From Pseudoduganella flava (GTDB lineage Bacteria; Pseudomonadota; Gammaproteobacteria; Burkholderiales; Burkholderiaceae_D): a stretch of DNA of 64,000 nucleotides. The DNA lies in NCBI RefSeq assembly GCF_007830495.1, contig NZ_VLKW01000011.1:62001-126000 (forward strand), given 5' to 3'. Under the pieces are notes generated by a model that saw only the letters and a program-made list of their open reading frames with translations, had not been told where the DNA came from and ran no database searches. The translations under genes and the position numbers were made by a program. The stretch's first letter is position 1; each line of letters begins with the position of its first letter. Below are positions 1 to 8,846 of the stretch, piece by piece.

Positions 1-63
1 AAAACGGCACGGTTTCGCTTTAAAAACAATGCGCGCTTGCAATGATATACTTCGGCTGCCCGA

Positions 64-131
64 GGGGACGACCCCTTTTCGCCAGCGTTACGCGGGCGGC
101 GGGCTTGTGCAGCGGCGGGGACGACCTTGCC
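64..131 (+). promoter_or_regulatory. Guanidine-II (mini-ykkC) riboswitch
   Basis: Two hairpins, each closing an ACGA loop, lie just before the Gdx gene. Hairpin 1 is GGGG (64-67), ACGA (68-71), CCCC (72-75). Hairpin 2 has a 7-pair stem (114-120 with 125-131, two G-U pairs) around ACGA 121-124. Tandem stem-loops with ACGR loops are the defining pattern of the guanidine-II class. The second stem ends 7 bases before the GGAG ribosome site (139-142), so guanidine binding probably frees or exposes that site. The 42-base linker is within what I would expect for the class, but I cannot run a covariance model. Confidence 0.88.
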
Positions 132-150
132 ATATTGTGGAGTTCTGACA

Positions 151-471
151 ATGTCGTGGATCGTCCTGTTGATTGCCGGCCTGCTGGAAGTGGGCTGGGC
201 CATCGGCTTGAAATACACTGCCGGTTTCACCCGGCTCATTCCGAGCGCGCTGACCCTGGCCGCGATGGCCGGCAGCGTCGGCCTGCTGGGCCTGGCGCTG
301 CGCGACCTGCCGCTGGGCACCGCCTATGCCGTCTGGACGGGCATCGGCACCGTCGGCACCGCCATCTACGGCATCGCCGTGCTCGGCGAGCCGGCCGAAG
401 CCGCGCGGCTCGTCTGCATCACGCTGATCGTTGCGGGCATCCTTGGCCTCAAGATCCTCTCGCCACACTAG
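151..471 (+). CDS. gdx: Guanidinium exporter Gdx (SugE), SMR family
   Basis: This 106-residue protein has four predicted membrane helices and works as a dual-topology dimer in the inner membrane, exchanging guanidinium for protons. Glu13 in the segment LLEVGWAIGLKY is the essential SMR carboxylate, and the GTAYAVWTGIG segment is typical of the Gdx/SugE subgroup rather than the EmrE multidrug subgroup. The start at MSWIV is preferred over an in-frame ATG 24 bases upstream because GGAG lies about 8 bases before it and family members begin MSW. The guanidine-II riboswitch directly upstream independently supports guanidinium as substrate and regulator. It ends 3 bases inside the convergent deacylase gene. 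Confidence 0.93.
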   Translation: MSWIVLLIAGLLEVGWAIGLKYTAGFTRLIPSALTLAAMAGSVGLLGLALRDLPLGTAYAVWTGIGTVGTAIYGIAVLGEPAEAARLVCITLIVAGILGLKILSPH

Positions 472-1421
472 AACGTCTGGTTGACGCGGGCGATGTAGTA
501 CCACTCGTTGTTCGCCTTCGCGGCACTGTCCGGGAACAGGATCACGCCGTCCGCTTCGGCCAATACCGGCGTGCCATCGGCGCGGCGGCCGATCTCTTCG
601 CCCTGGCGCACCCGGTCGAAGCTGGACCACGCACGGCTGAACGTGTCGCCGTCGTGCTGTTTGTCGTGCACTTCGGCCATCGACAGCACTTCCATCCGCT
701 CGCGCGGCACGGGCTCCGGCCGCAGCGCATCGATCAGGCCCAGGTGCGCCAGCGTGTTCATGATGGCCCGGTACGCCACTTCCGGCGCCTGCGGGTCGGC
801 GTGCTGGCCGCATTCGAGCGTCAGCGCGTAGCCGCCCGTCGAGCGCATGTATTCCGTCGTGCCCACGCCATAGCGCAGCACCGTTTCCAGCTGGCTGTCG
901 TTCTTCAGCCGCCGCCGCACGCCCGCGCCATACGTGCGCAGCCAGCCGTCGACAAAGCGCCGCACGCCCAGCACGCGGGCCAGCGCGCGTTCCTCGCGCT
1001 CGTGGGCGAACGGCTCGAGCGGGCCGTCGTTGTCGCGCGGGCCCACCATCACGAACGGCTCGCTTTGCGCATTGAACGAGTGCAGGTCCAGCAGCACGTC
1101 GTGCGCGGCCAGCAGGGGGCACAGCCAGTTGGCGACGCGGTCTTCGAAGTCCTGCGGCGCATCGTTCGGGAACAGGTTGCGGTTCAGGTTACGCTCGCCC
1201 GCGCGGGTGCCTTGTGCATAGGCGAGGGGATTGGTGGCGGGGACGAAGGTCACGGTGCCGGCCGCGATCGCCAGTTCGCCGCGGTCCAGCTGCGCCATCA
1301 CGCGCTCGATGCCGCGCGTGCCGGCCGTTTCGTTGCCGTGAACGGCTCCCGTGACGATCAGGCGCGGCCCGGCGCCCTGGCCGGTATACGTGACGGAGCG
1401 GAAGTGCAGGTGGCGGGTCAT
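468..1421 (-). CDS. Succinylglutamate desuccinylase/aspartoacylase family zinc deacylase
   Basis: The 317-residue product belongs to the M14-like AstE/AspA group of zinc enzymes that remove acyl groups from N-acyl amino acids. The expected zinc ligands are visible: His28 and Glu31 in GAVHGNE, and His114 in LDLHSF. The RNLNR segment near residue 80 binds substrate carboxylates in this family, and Glu201 in TLECGQH is the likely general base. A C-terminal beta domain follows. No arginine succinyltransferase genes are nearby, so AstE itself is unlikely and the substrate is unknown. It is monocistronic and converges on gdx with a 4-base overlap. Confidence 0.8.
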   Translation of the reverse strand: MTRHLHFRSVTYTGQGAGPRLIVTGAVHGNETAGTRGIERVMAQLDRGELAIAAGTVTFVPATNPLAYAQGTRAGERNLNRNLFPNDAPQDFEDRVANWLCPLLAAHDVLLDLHSFNAQSEPFVMVGPRDNDGPLEPFAHEREERALARVLGVRRFVDGWLRTYGAGVRRRLKNDSQLETVLRYGVGTTEYMRSTGGYALTLECGQHADPQAPEVAYRAIMNTLAHLGLIDALRPEPVPRERMEVLSMAEVHDKQHDGDTFSRAWSSFDRVRQGEEIGRRADGTPVLAEADGVILFPDSAAKANNEWYYIARVNQTF

Positions 1422-1488
1422 GCGGGTCCTCGGCAGTCGGTGATGGGCGCTATTCTAAAGCCAAGGCCCCGCCTGCCGGGCGGGTACA

Positions 1489-2616
1489 ATGCGCCCCATG
1501 CACAGAACCTCCTCCCGCCAGTGCGGCCTCGACACGCTGCGCGCGTTCGCGATCGTGCTGGTGTTCGCCAACCATTACATGGGCTTCGTCACGCAGCGGC
1601 CCACGTTCGGCTTCGTCAGCGAAATCGGCTGGGCGGGCGTGGACCTGTTCTTCGCGCTGTCCGGCTACCTGATCGGCAACCAGATCCTGGCCGGCCTGCG
1701 TACCGGCACGTTCTCGCTGCCGCGCTTCGCCGCCCGCCGGCTGCTGCGCACGCTGCCGAACTACTACGTCGTGCTGGCGCTGTATGCGTTCTGGCCGCCG
1801 TTCGCGGACAGCGGCCGCCACGCGCCGTGGTGGCAGTACCTGACGTTCACGCTGAACCTCGACCTGAAGCCCGGCACGCGCTTTTCGCACGCGTGGTCGC
1901 TGTGCGTGGAGGAGCAGTTTTATTTCGCGCTGCCGCTGCTCGCCGTGCTGGTCGCGCGGCTGCGCGGCGCCGTCACCGCCGGCTGGCTGCTGCTGGCGGC
2001 AGGGCTCGCGGCCGGCATGCTGCTGCGGCACCAGGGCTGGCAGGCGGCGCATCCGCCCGCGTGGGGCAACGGCGCGTTCTACACGGAGGTGTACTACGCC
2101 ACGCTGTGCCGCTTCGACGAGCTGCTGGCCGGCGTCGCGCTGGCCATGCTGCGCCAGTGCCATGCGCCGCTGTGGGCACGGCTGACGGCGTACGGCAACT
2201 GGACGCTGGCCGCCGGCATCGCCGTCACGGCATTCGCGTTCCGCCTGTTCCTCGACGATCATTTCGGCCATGCCGTCACCGTGTTCGGCTATCCGCTGCT
2301 GGCGGCAGGTTGCGCGCTGCTCGTGCTGGCCGCATTGAGCCCCGCCTCGCTGCTGGCGCGCGTGCGTGTGCCCGGTGCCGCCAGCATCGCCGTGTGGTCG
2401 TATGCGATCTACCTGACGCACAAGCAGCTGTGCATCCTGCTGGCAAAGTCGGGGATCGACGCGAATGCGCCATCGGGCATCGCGCTGCTGGCCGGCGCCA
2501 GCGTGCTGGCGGGGTGGCTGCTGTATCGCGTCGTCGAGACGCCGTTCATGCTGCTGCGCGAGCGCTATGTGCCGGCAGTGAAGGCGCAGCCGCTGCCGGT
2601 GGCGCAGGCTGCCTGA
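1489..2616 (+). CDS. Acyltransferase 3 (OafA/YrhL-type) membrane protein
   Basis: The 375-residue protein has about ten predicted membrane helices and the acyltransferase-3 signature: an early helix with conserved His in VFANHYMGF, the LFFALSGYLIG segment, and RRLLRTLPNYY. These proteins move acyl groups, often acetyl, onto sugars of O-antigens, exopolysaccharides or other extracytoplasmic acceptors. There is no SGNH domain and no glycan gene cluster next to it, so the acceptor cannot be named. A second in-frame ATG lies at 1498; neither has a convincing ribosome site. It is transcribed away from the deacylase gene, with a short shared promoter region of about 65 bases. Confidence 0.8.
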   Translation: MRPMHRTSSRQCGLDTLRAFAIVLVFANHYMGFVTQRPTFGFVSEIGWAGVDLFFALSGYLIGNQILAGLRTGTFSLPRFAARRLLRTLPNYYVVLALYAFWPPFADSGRHAPWWQYLTFTLNLDLKPGTRFSHAWSLCVEEQFYFALPLLAVLVARLRGAVTAGWLLLAAGLAAGMLLRHQGWQAAHPPAWGNGAFYTEVYYATLCRFDELLAGVALAMLRQCHAPLWARLTAYGNWTLAAGIAVTAFAFRLFLDDHFGHAVTVFGYPLLAAGCALLVLAALSPASLLARVRVPGAASIAVWSYAIYLTHKQLCILLAKSGIDANAPSGIALLAGASVLAGWLLYRVVETPFMLLRERYVPAVKAQPLPVAQAA

Positions 2617-2623
2617 CAAGCTT

Positions 2624-3088
2624 TCAGCGCATGTCGATGACGTCGAACGGCGCCGGCGTGTTTTCCAGGAAGTCGAGCAGGGCCTGCACCCGCACGGGTG
2701 CTTCCTCGTGCACCGTGGCGGCGATGGCATTGGCGAGACCGGGCATCGCTTCGACGATCTGCGGGCTGCGGTAAGCCTGGATCAGCAGCGCGGCCAGTTG
2801 CGCGGCTTCGCGCCGATGGCCGAGGCGCAGGCGCTGTTCCAGCACGCCGAACAGCGCGCGCTGCATGCGCGGCGTGGGGTTCACGATGTGGGCGAAGACG
2901 AGCGGGGTGTTGGCGATCGCGTCGCAGATGCGGCGCTCGATCTCGTCCGGCGGCACGTTCGACGCGATGTCGAAGTAGGCGGGGTTCCAGCGCGTGCGGG
3001 CGTGCACGTGGCCGGGCGGGAAGGAGTCGGCCGTGTCGAGCCCGAGGGCCCGGCTCAGCCGTTTGAACAGGTCGATCAGCGTGGTCAT
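2624..3088 (-). CDS. Conserved hypothetical protein, 154 aa
   Basis: I do not recognise this family. The protein appears soluble and mostly helical, with no signal peptide, membrane segment or cysteine cluster. It opens with an amphipathic segment (MTTLIDLFKRLSRALGL) and has a Leu/Arg-rich middle (ALFGVLEQRLRLGHRREAAQ) that could form helical hairpins. Codon use resembles its neighbours, and the ORF fills the gap between the convergent acyltransferase gene (8 bases away) and the pirin gene (43 bases upstream on the same strand), so it is probably real and may be cotranscribed with pirin and azoR. Confidence 0.6.
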   Translation of the reverse strand: MTTLIDLFKRLSRALGLDTADSFPPGHVHARTRWNPAYFDIASNVPPDEIERRICDAIANTPLVFAHIVNPTPRMQRALFGVLEQRLRLGHRREAAQLAALLIQAYRSPQIVEAMPGLANAIAATVHEEAPVRVQALLDFLENTPAPFDVIDMR

Positions 3089-3131
3089 GCCGGCATTCTA
3101 GCGTGACCACGCCGGTTCGATGCAAGACGCG

Positions 3132-4004
3132 TCAGGCGTGGGCTTCCTCGCCCAAGAGGCCAGCGCGGAAGTCCTGCACGGCCTGGTGAATCTCTTCCTG
3201 CGTGTTCATCACGAACGGGCCGTATTGCGCGATCGGCTCGTTCAGCGGCTGGCCGGCGATCAGGATGAAGCGTGCCGGCGCTTCCGTGCGCACTTCGACA
3301 CCATCCGCTTCCTTGTCGTTGGCCAGGATCGCCATGCTGCGCTCCTGCACCGCCTTGCCGGCCACCGTCACGCTGCCCCGGTATGGATACAGGAAGGCGT
3401 TATGGCCGGCGGGCAGCGCCTGCGTGAACACGGCGCCGGCGGGCAGTTCGACGTCGATGTAAATCGGCTGCGTGACGTCGCGCTGCACGGCACCGGCCAC
3501 GCCGTGGCTGCTGCCGGCGATCACCCGCACGGTGGCGCCATCGACCGTCGTGAACGACGGGATCTCGGCCGCCTTGAAGTCCTTGTACCAGGGCTTCATC
3601 AGCTTGTCCTTCGCGGGCAGGTTCAGCCACAGCTGGAAGCCTTCCATCAAGCCTTCTTCCTGCTCCGGCATCTCGGAGTGGATCACGCCGCGGCCGGCCG
3701 TCATCCACTGCACGCCGCCATTTTCCAGCAAGCCTTCGTTGCCGGCGCTGTCGCGGTGGCGCATGCGGCCTTCCAGCATGTACGTTACGGTCTCGAAGCC
3801 GCGGTGAGGGTGGTCCGGGAAGCCGGCGAGGTAGTCGCTGGCTTCTTCGGAACCGAAATTGTCCAGCATTAGGAACGGATCGAGGCGGCGTTGCAGCGGC
3901 TGGGTCAGCACGCGGTTGATCTTCACGCCGGCGCCATCCATCACGGCCTGGCCCTGGATCACGCGCTCCACGGTACGGGAGCGGGTTACGGTATCTGCGT
4001 TCAT
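3132..4004 (-). CDS. Pirin family protein (YhhW-like)
   Basis: The 290-residue protein is a bicupin of the pirin family. Metal ligands are recognisable in FPDHPHRGFETVTYML and in the AGRGVIHSEMPE segment, which carry the His/His/Glu-type iron site of the N-terminal cupin. Bacterial pirins of this kind have been described as quercetinases or redox-sensing proteins; which applies here is unknown. It lies 23 bases downstream of azoR on the same strand, and the pair is divergent from a LysR regulator, so a shared response to quinones or other electrophiles is a reasonable inference. A second, different pirin is encoded at 41868. Confidence 0.85.
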   Translation of the reverse strand: MNADTVTRSRTVERVIQGQAVMDGAGVKINRVLTQPLQRRLDPFLMLDNFGSEEASDYLAGFPDHPHRGFETVTYMLEGRMRHRDSAGNEGLLENGGVQWMTAGRGVIHSEMPEQEEGLMEGFQLWLNLPAKDKLMKPWYKDFKAAEIPSFTTVDGATVRVIAGSSHGVAGAVQRDVTQPIYIDVELPAGAVFTQALPAGHNAFLYPYRGSVTVAGKAVQERSMAILANDKEADGVEVRTEAPARFILIAGQPLNEPIAQYGPFVMNTQEEIHQAVQDFRAGLLGEEAHA

Positions 4005-4027
4005 ACGTTTCTCCTCGCTGGTGCCGC

Positions 4028-4636
4028 TCAGGCCGCCACGTCGGCGAGCACGGCGTTGATCTGTTCATCCGCATCGGCGCGGGCGCGGGCCACCGCGTCC
4101 GGACCCAGGCCATGGCCCTCGGAAAACACGAACTGTACATCAGTCAGGCCGACGAAACCGAGGAAGGTCTTCAGGTGCGGCAGCTGCGTATCCGTCGGGC
4201 CATCCTTGTGCATGCCGCCGCGGGTCACGGCCACGATCACTTTCTTGCCGGTCAACAGGCCGACCGGGCCCGTCGCCGTGTACTTGAACGTGACGCCGGC
4301 GCGGGCAATCGCGTCGAACCAGCTTTTCAGTTGCACGGTGATGCCGAAGTTGTACATCGGTGCGCCGATCACGATCACGTCGGCCGCCTGGGCCTGGGCG
4401 ATCAGCGCGTCATCCAATGCCACGCGGGCCGCCTGTTCCGGCGTGCGTTGCTCGGCCGGGGTGAACAGGGCCTGCAGCGCCGTTTCGTCCAGTACCGGGT
4501 GCGGTTGTGCGGCCAGGTCGCGGCGCACGACGGTGGCGTTGCCGTCCGCGTTCAGCTTGGCGACGATCGCGTCGGCCAGGCGGGTGGATTCGGAACCGTT
4601 GCTGCGGGCGCTGGAATTGATTTGCAGGATGTTCAT
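4028..4636 (-). CDS. azoR: FMN-dependent NADH-azoreductase AzoR
   Basis: The 202-residue flavodoxin-fold protein matches AzoR along its length. The N-terminal NSSARSNGSES loop binds the FMN phosphate, the PMYNFGITVQLKSWFD segment contacts the isoalloxazine ring, and TRGGM lies in the second flavin loop. AzoR uses NADH to reduce azo bonds and quinones by two-electron transfer in the cytosol as a dimer. The gene heads a probable azoR-pirin pair and is divergent from a LysR gene 119 bases away; the region between holds inverted repeats suited to a LysR operator. A GGAG site precedes the start. Confidence 0.92.
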   Translation of the reverse strand: MNILQINSSARSNGSESTRLADAIVAKLNADGNATVVRRDLAAQPHPVLDETALQALFTPAEQRTPEQAARVALDDALIAQAQAADVIVIGAPMYNFGITVQLKSWFDAIARAGVTFKYTATGPVGLLTGKKVIVAVTRGGMHKDGPTDTQLPHLKTFLGFVGLTDVQFVFSEGHGLGPDAVARARADADEQINAVLADVAA

Positions 4637-4685
4637 GGTGTGCTCCTTGTTGTCGGTTGATTGCTGCGATGGGTGTACTTTACGC

Positions 4686-4742
4686 GTTCCATTTCGAACT
4701 AAAAAGCCAGTAAAATGGATAACATTCGTCCATCAATGGAAC
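4686..4742. promoter_or_regulatory. Divergent azoR/lysR control region with LysR-type operator candidates
   Basis: An 8-base inverted repeat, GTTCCATT (4686-4693) and AATGGAAC (4735-4742), flanks a second one, ATGGA (4715-4719) and TCCAT (4729-4733), with a 9-base spacer. Dyads of this spacing are usual for LysR tetramers that control a divergent gene. The adjacent region is AT-rich relative to the window. Confidence 0.5.
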
Positions 4743-4755
4743 AATCAAGAAAATC

Positions 4756-5682
4756 ATGGAACTCGATCCCGCCGACCTGCTGCTGTTTGCCCGTATCGTC
4801 GAGACGGGCAGCTTCAGCCAGGCCGCCGAACGGCTGAAACTGCCGAAGTCGACCGTGTCACGCCGGCTGTCGCAGCTGGAAGGGGCGCTTGGCGAGCGGT
4901 TGCTGCAGCGGACCACGCGGCGCCTGGTGCTGACGGAATTCGGCGCCAGCCTGCTCGAGCATGCCCGCAAGGTGGCGGAGGAAACGGAAGCGGCCGGCGC
5001 GCTGGCCCAGCACCGGCAACTGGCGCCCAGCGGCCTGTTGAAGGTGTCGATGCCTGCCGATTTCGCCAACGAGGCGATGGGCAGCCTGCTGCCGGCCTTC
5101 ATGGCGAAGTACCCGGCGATCTCGGTGCAGTTCGACCTGTCGCCGCGCCGCGTCGACCTGCTGGCCGAAGGCTTCGACCTGGCGATCCGGATGGGCGCGC
5201 TGCCGGACGATGCCACCCTGGCGGCCCGCCCCGTCGTGCACAGCACGTGGTCGCTGTATGCGGCGCCGAGCTACGCGGCACTGCGCGGCTTGCCATCGCA
5301 CCCGGACGAGCTGTTCCGGCACGACCTGCTGAGCCTGAACCGGACGCCGTCCGGCATGACCATGTGGAAGCTGCTGCGTGCGAAGAGCACGTGGGAACGC
5401 GAGTTGCCCGTGCGGATGACGGCCAATTCGCCGGAGCTGCTGGCGCGGCTGGCGGCAACGGGCGCCGGCATCGCGAGCTGCACGGACCGCTTTGCGGCAC
5501 CGTGGGTGCAGACGGGAACGCTGGTGAAGGTCCTGCCCGAATGGCATTTCCCGGCCGTGACGGGGTGGGCGGTGTTTCCGGGGCGGCGGCTGATGCCGGC
5601 CAAGACGCGGGCGTTCCTCGACCTGCTCGAGGAACACTACAACCGGACTATCGCTTCGTTGCCATCGGCTCGCCCAGCCTGA
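4756..5682 (+). CDS. LysR family transcriptional regulator
   Basis: The 308-residue protein has the standard LysR layout. Residues 1-60 form the winged HTH (FARIVETGSFSQAAERLKLP followed by KSTVSRRLSQLE), then a linker helix, then a periplasmic-binding-protein-like effector domain from about residue 90. It resembles the DsdC/AaeR-like group that controls neighbouring redox enzymes. Its position divergent from azoR and pirin makes that pair its likely target, and the inverted repeats between them its likely site. Its 3' end overlaps the convergent psd gene by 35 bases, so the two transcripts are complementary at their ends. Confidence 0.88.
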   Translation: MELDPADLLLFARIVETGSFSQAAERLKLPKSTVSRRLSQLEGALGERLLQRTTRRLVLTEFGASLLEHARKVAEETEAAGALAQHRQLAPSGLLKVSMPADFANEAMGSLLPAFMAKYPAISVQFDLSPRRVDLLAEGFDLAIRMGALPDDATLAARPVVHSTWSLYAAPSYAALRGLPSHPDELFRHDLLSLNRTPSGMTMWKLLRAKSTWERELPVRMTANSPELLARLAATGAGIASCTDRFAAPWVQTGTLVKVLPEWHFPAVTGWAVFPGRRLMPAKTRAFLDLLEEHYNRTIASLPSARPA

Positions 5683-6493
5683 CGGGGCCGGCCGGCTGCC
5701 AGGCCGGATTGAAGGTGAGGGTGTTTTGCGGGAACAGCATGACGACCGTGGAGCCCAGCAGGAAGCGGCCCAGTTCCTCGCCTTTTTTCAGCACGATGTC
5801 GCGGTCCTCATACGTCCATTCGCAGATATTGGGCTGGCGCGGCGGGTTGACGACGCCGTGCCACACGGTGGCCATGCTGCCGACGATCGTTGCACCGACC
5901 AGCGTCATCACGAACGGGCCGTGCGCCGTGTCGAACACGCACACGACGCGCTCGTTGCGGGCGAACAGGCCAGGGATACCGCGCGCCGTCGTCGGATTCA
6001 CGGAGAACAGGCTGCCGGGGATGTAGATCATCCGCGTCAGCTTGCCGTCGCACGGCATGTGGATGCGGTGGTAGTCGCGTGGCGACAGGTACAGGTTGGC
6101 GAAGTGGCCGTGGCGGAACTGGTCCGCCAGCGCGCGGTCGCCGCCCACCAGCGCCGTCGTCGTGAAGCTGTGGCCCTTGGCCTGGAAGATCTGGTCATCC
6201 TCGATCGCGCCGAACTGGCTGATGCGGCCATCGACGGGGCAGACGAAGTCCGTGTCCGCGATCGGGCGCGCGCCCGGTTTCAGCGCGCGCGTGAAGAATT
6301 CGTTGAAGCTGTGGTAGCTGGCGATGTCGGAATTCGCCGCCTCGTCCATGTTGACGTCGTATTTCCCGACGAACCAGCGGATCAGCCAGGTCGTCTTCGC
6401 GCCGCCTTTCGCGCCCGCCACGCGGCCGGCGAAATTGGTCAGCGCCCCCTTCGGGAGCAGGTATTGCGGCAGCACGGCAAGACGATCGGACAC
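5648..6493 (-). CDS. psd: Phosphatidylserine decarboxylase proenzyme
   Basis: The 281-residue protein converts phosphatidylserine to phosphatidylethanolamine at the inner membrane. The LGST motif (residues 246-249) is the self-cleavage site that makes Ser248 the pyruvoyl prosthetic group and separates beta and alpha chains. Asp88 in CPVDGRIS and His145 in DYHRIHMP fit the catalytic triad used for self-processing. Length matches the short type I enzymes. The start codon is GTG with an AGGGA site 9 bases upstream. A TATAAT box lies on the same strand at 6525-6530. The 3' end overlaps the LysR gene. Confidence 0.93.
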   Translation of the reverse strand: MSDRLAVLPQYLLPKGALTNFAGRVAGAKGGAKTTWLIRWFVGKYDVNMDEAANSDIASYHSFNEFFTRALKPGARPIADTDFVCPVDGRISQFGAIEDDQIFQAKGHSFTTTALVGGDRALADQFRHGHFANLYLSPRDYHRIHMPCDGKLTRMIYIPGSLFSVNPTTARGIPGLFARNERVVCVFDTAHGPFVMTLVGATIVGSMATVWHGVVNPPRQPNICEWTYEDRDIVLKKGEELGRFLLGSTVVMLFPQNTLTFNPAWQPAGPVRLGEPMATKR

Positions 6494-6632
6494 GGTGGTG
6501 ATTCCCTTTCAATTATTTGGCTGCATTATAGCCGTGCGGGACGGCTGGCAGGGAGCATGAATATTTCTGCTGAGCTAACACATCAGGGGCGGATACAGGC
6601 AAAATAGCGCTATCATTTTTTCCATTGCCACG

Positions 6633-8846
6633 ATGTCACCACGTCTTACCGCTGTCGCCGGCGCTTTGCTGGCCACGTTCTCCGCCCGCGCCGAACCACC
6701 CACCACGGCCACCGAAACGGCTCCCGCGCCGTTGCAAACCGTCGAGATCAAGGGCGCCGCCACCGCCTACGACCCGCGCCGCGACGACACGGCCAGCAAG
6801 ATCGTCGTCTCGAGCGAGGAGATCCGCCGCTATGGCGATACCTCCGTCAACGACGTGCTGAAACGCCTGCCCGGCATCACCGTGAGCGGCGCGGCGGGGC
6901 GCAGCGGCGGCGAGATCCGCATGCGCGGCCTGGGCAGCGGCTATACGCAGATCCTGCTGAACGGCGAACGGGCGCCGGCCGGCTTCTCGATCGATACGCT
7001 GGCGCCGGACGTCATCGAACGCATCGAGATCGTGCGCGCCGCCAGCGCCGAGTTCTCCACGCAATCGATCGCCGGCACGATCAACATCGTGCTGAAGAAG
7101 GCCGTCAGGACGGCGCAGCGCGAAGTGAAGATCGGCGCGGCGAAGAGCGCGGACGCGAACAATCCGAACGCCAGCGTGCAGCTGTCCGACAAGGATGGCC
7201 GCATGTCGTATTCGCTGGGCGCGAATTTCTGGCGGGGCACCTATGCGCGCGAATCGCCGACGATCGAGACACAGGTCGATCCGCTTGGCGCCTTGCGGAT
7301 GCTGCGCGCCAGCTCGCAGCGCGACGACGGCCGCTGGGAAGGCATGAACATCGCCCCGCGCATCAACTGGAACCTGGCCGATGGCGACACGCTGACGTCG
7401 CAGACGTTCGTCAACGTCAACCGCAACCGCTATCACGGCTACCAGGAAATCGACACGCAGCTGGGCAGCCCGCCGCGCTTCGACGTGCGCGACATGCGCC
7501 AGACCAACCGCAACGCGTTCGGCCGCACGGACCTGAACTGGGTGACGCAGCTGACTGGCGGCGCGAAGCTGGACGTCAAGGCCGGCATCAGCGGCATGCG
7601 CGCGGAGGGCACGTGGCATGAACTCGACTACCGGGCCGGCACGCTGGGCCGCGATGCGACGATCACCAGCGAAACGACGGAACAGGGCTTCTCCACGCAG
7701 GGCAAATACGCGGTGCCGTGGCTGGCCGACCATGCGCTGGCGCTGGGCTGGGATGCCGGCGCCACGCGGCGCGACGACAGCCGCGTCGAACGCGATGCAA
7801 ACCTGCCGGGCAGCGTGCCGGAAAACACGGACGAAGGCTACGACGCGAAGGTCAACCGCCTGGCGCTGTATGCGCAGGACGAGTGGAATATCACGCCGCG
7901 CTGGTCGGTCTACGCGGGCCTGCGCTGGGAAGGGCTGGAGACGACCAGCTCGGGCAACACGTTCGACACCGTGACGCGCACGAACAGCGTCTTCAGCCCG
8001 CTGGCGCAGACGCTGTACAAGCTGCCCGGCAGCCGCGACCAGCTGCGCCTCGCGCTGACGCGCACCTACAAGGCGCCGAGTGCCGCGAACCTGGTGCCGC
8101 GCCGCTTCACGTCGACGAACAACAGCCAGACGGAGCCCGACCGCCGCGGCAACCCGGACCTGCAGCCGGAGCTGGCCTCGGGCATCGACGCATCATACGA
8201 GCACTACTGGGGCAAGGAGGGCGCCGGCGCGCTGCTGTCGGCAGCGGCATCGATGCGGCGCATCAGCGGCTATACGCGGCAGGGCCTGCTCCTGGAAGCG
8301 GGGCGCTGGATCGCGACGCCCGTCAACGACGGCAGCGCCGTCACGCGCAGCGTGGAGCTGGAGGCGAAATTCCCGTTGGAGGCCGTGCTGGCGGGCGCGC
8401 CGGCGGTGGACCTGCGCGCCAGCGTGTCGCGCAACTGGTCGCGGGTCGACGCGGTGCCGGGGCCGGATAACCGCCTGGACCAGCAAACCCCGCTGTCGGC
8501 GACGCTGGGCGCCGATTACAAATCGCGCGACGGCAAGCTGACGACGGGCGCCAGTTTCGCATTCAAGAACGGCGGCCCGGTGCGCATCGACGTCAACCAG
8601 ACCGGCTACCAGAGCGTGCGGCGCGACCTGGATGTGTATGCGCTGTGGAAGTTCAATCCCCGCTACCAGTTGCGCGTGGCCGTGTCGAACCTGCTCGGCC
8701 AGGATTATGTTTCGGACAGCGCATATCTTGACAATAGCGTCGACAACAGCGTCGGCAAAAGCGTGGACGAAAGTGGTACGCGCCGCCGTACCAGCATCTA
8801 CCCTGGATATACGCAGGGCAGGGCGACCCTGGAAATGCGTTTCTGA
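6633..8846 (+). CDS. TonB-dependent outer-membrane receptor
   Basis: The 737-residue protein has a signal peptide cut near ARAEPP, a plug domain (about residues 55-155, with LKRLPGITVSG, IRMRGLGSGYTQILLNGE and IERIEIVRA) and a 22-strand-type barrel ending in Phe (TLEMRF), as expected for BAM recognition. The segment LQTVEIKG near residue 32 is a possible TonB box. FGRTDLNWVTQL and similar strand pairs fill the barrel. The substrate is not evident: no siderophore, heme or B12 genes are adjacent and no Fur box was obvious. The N-terminal signalling extension of transducing receptors is absent. It is divergent from psd. Confidence 0.88.
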   Translation: MSPRLTAVAGALLATFSARAEPPTTATETAPAPLQTVEIKGAATAYDPRRDDTASKIVVSSEEIRRYGDTSVNDVLKRLPGITVSGAAGRSGGEIRMRGLGSGYTQILLNGERAPAGFSIDTLAPDVIERIEIVRAASAEFSTQSIAGTINIVLKKAVRTAQREVKIGAAKSADANNPNASVQLSDKDGRMSYSLGANFWRGTYARESPTIETQVDPLGALRMLRASSQRDDGRWEGMNIAPRINWNLADGDTLTSQTFVNVNRNRYHGYQEIDTQLGSPPRFDVRDMRQTNRNAFGRTDLNWVTQLTGGAKLDVKAGISGMRAEGTWHELDYRAGTLGRDATITSETTEQGFSTQGKYAVPWLADHALALGWDAGATRRDDSRVERDANLPGSVPENTDEGYDAKVNRLALYAQDEWNITPRWSVYAGLRWEGLETTSSGNTFDTVTRTNSVFSPLAQTLYKLPGSRDQLRLALTRTYKAPSAANLVPRRFTSTNNSQTEPDRRGNPDLQPELASGIDASYEHYWGKEGAGALLSAAASMRRISGYTRQGLLLEAGRWIATPVNDGSAVTRSVELEAKFPLEAVLAGAPAVDLRASVSRNWSRVDAVPGPDNRLDQQTPLSATLGADYKSRDGKLTTGASFAFKNGGPVRIDVNQTGYQSVRRDLDVYALWKFNPRYQLRVAVSNLLGQDYVSDSAYLDNSVDNSVGKSVDESGTRRRTSIYPGYTQGRATLEMRF

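Noticed and set aside
42..2774. 910-codon plus-strand frame across gdx, the deacylase and the acyltransferase
   Set aside because: It overlaps three recognisable genes in other frames and has no domain.
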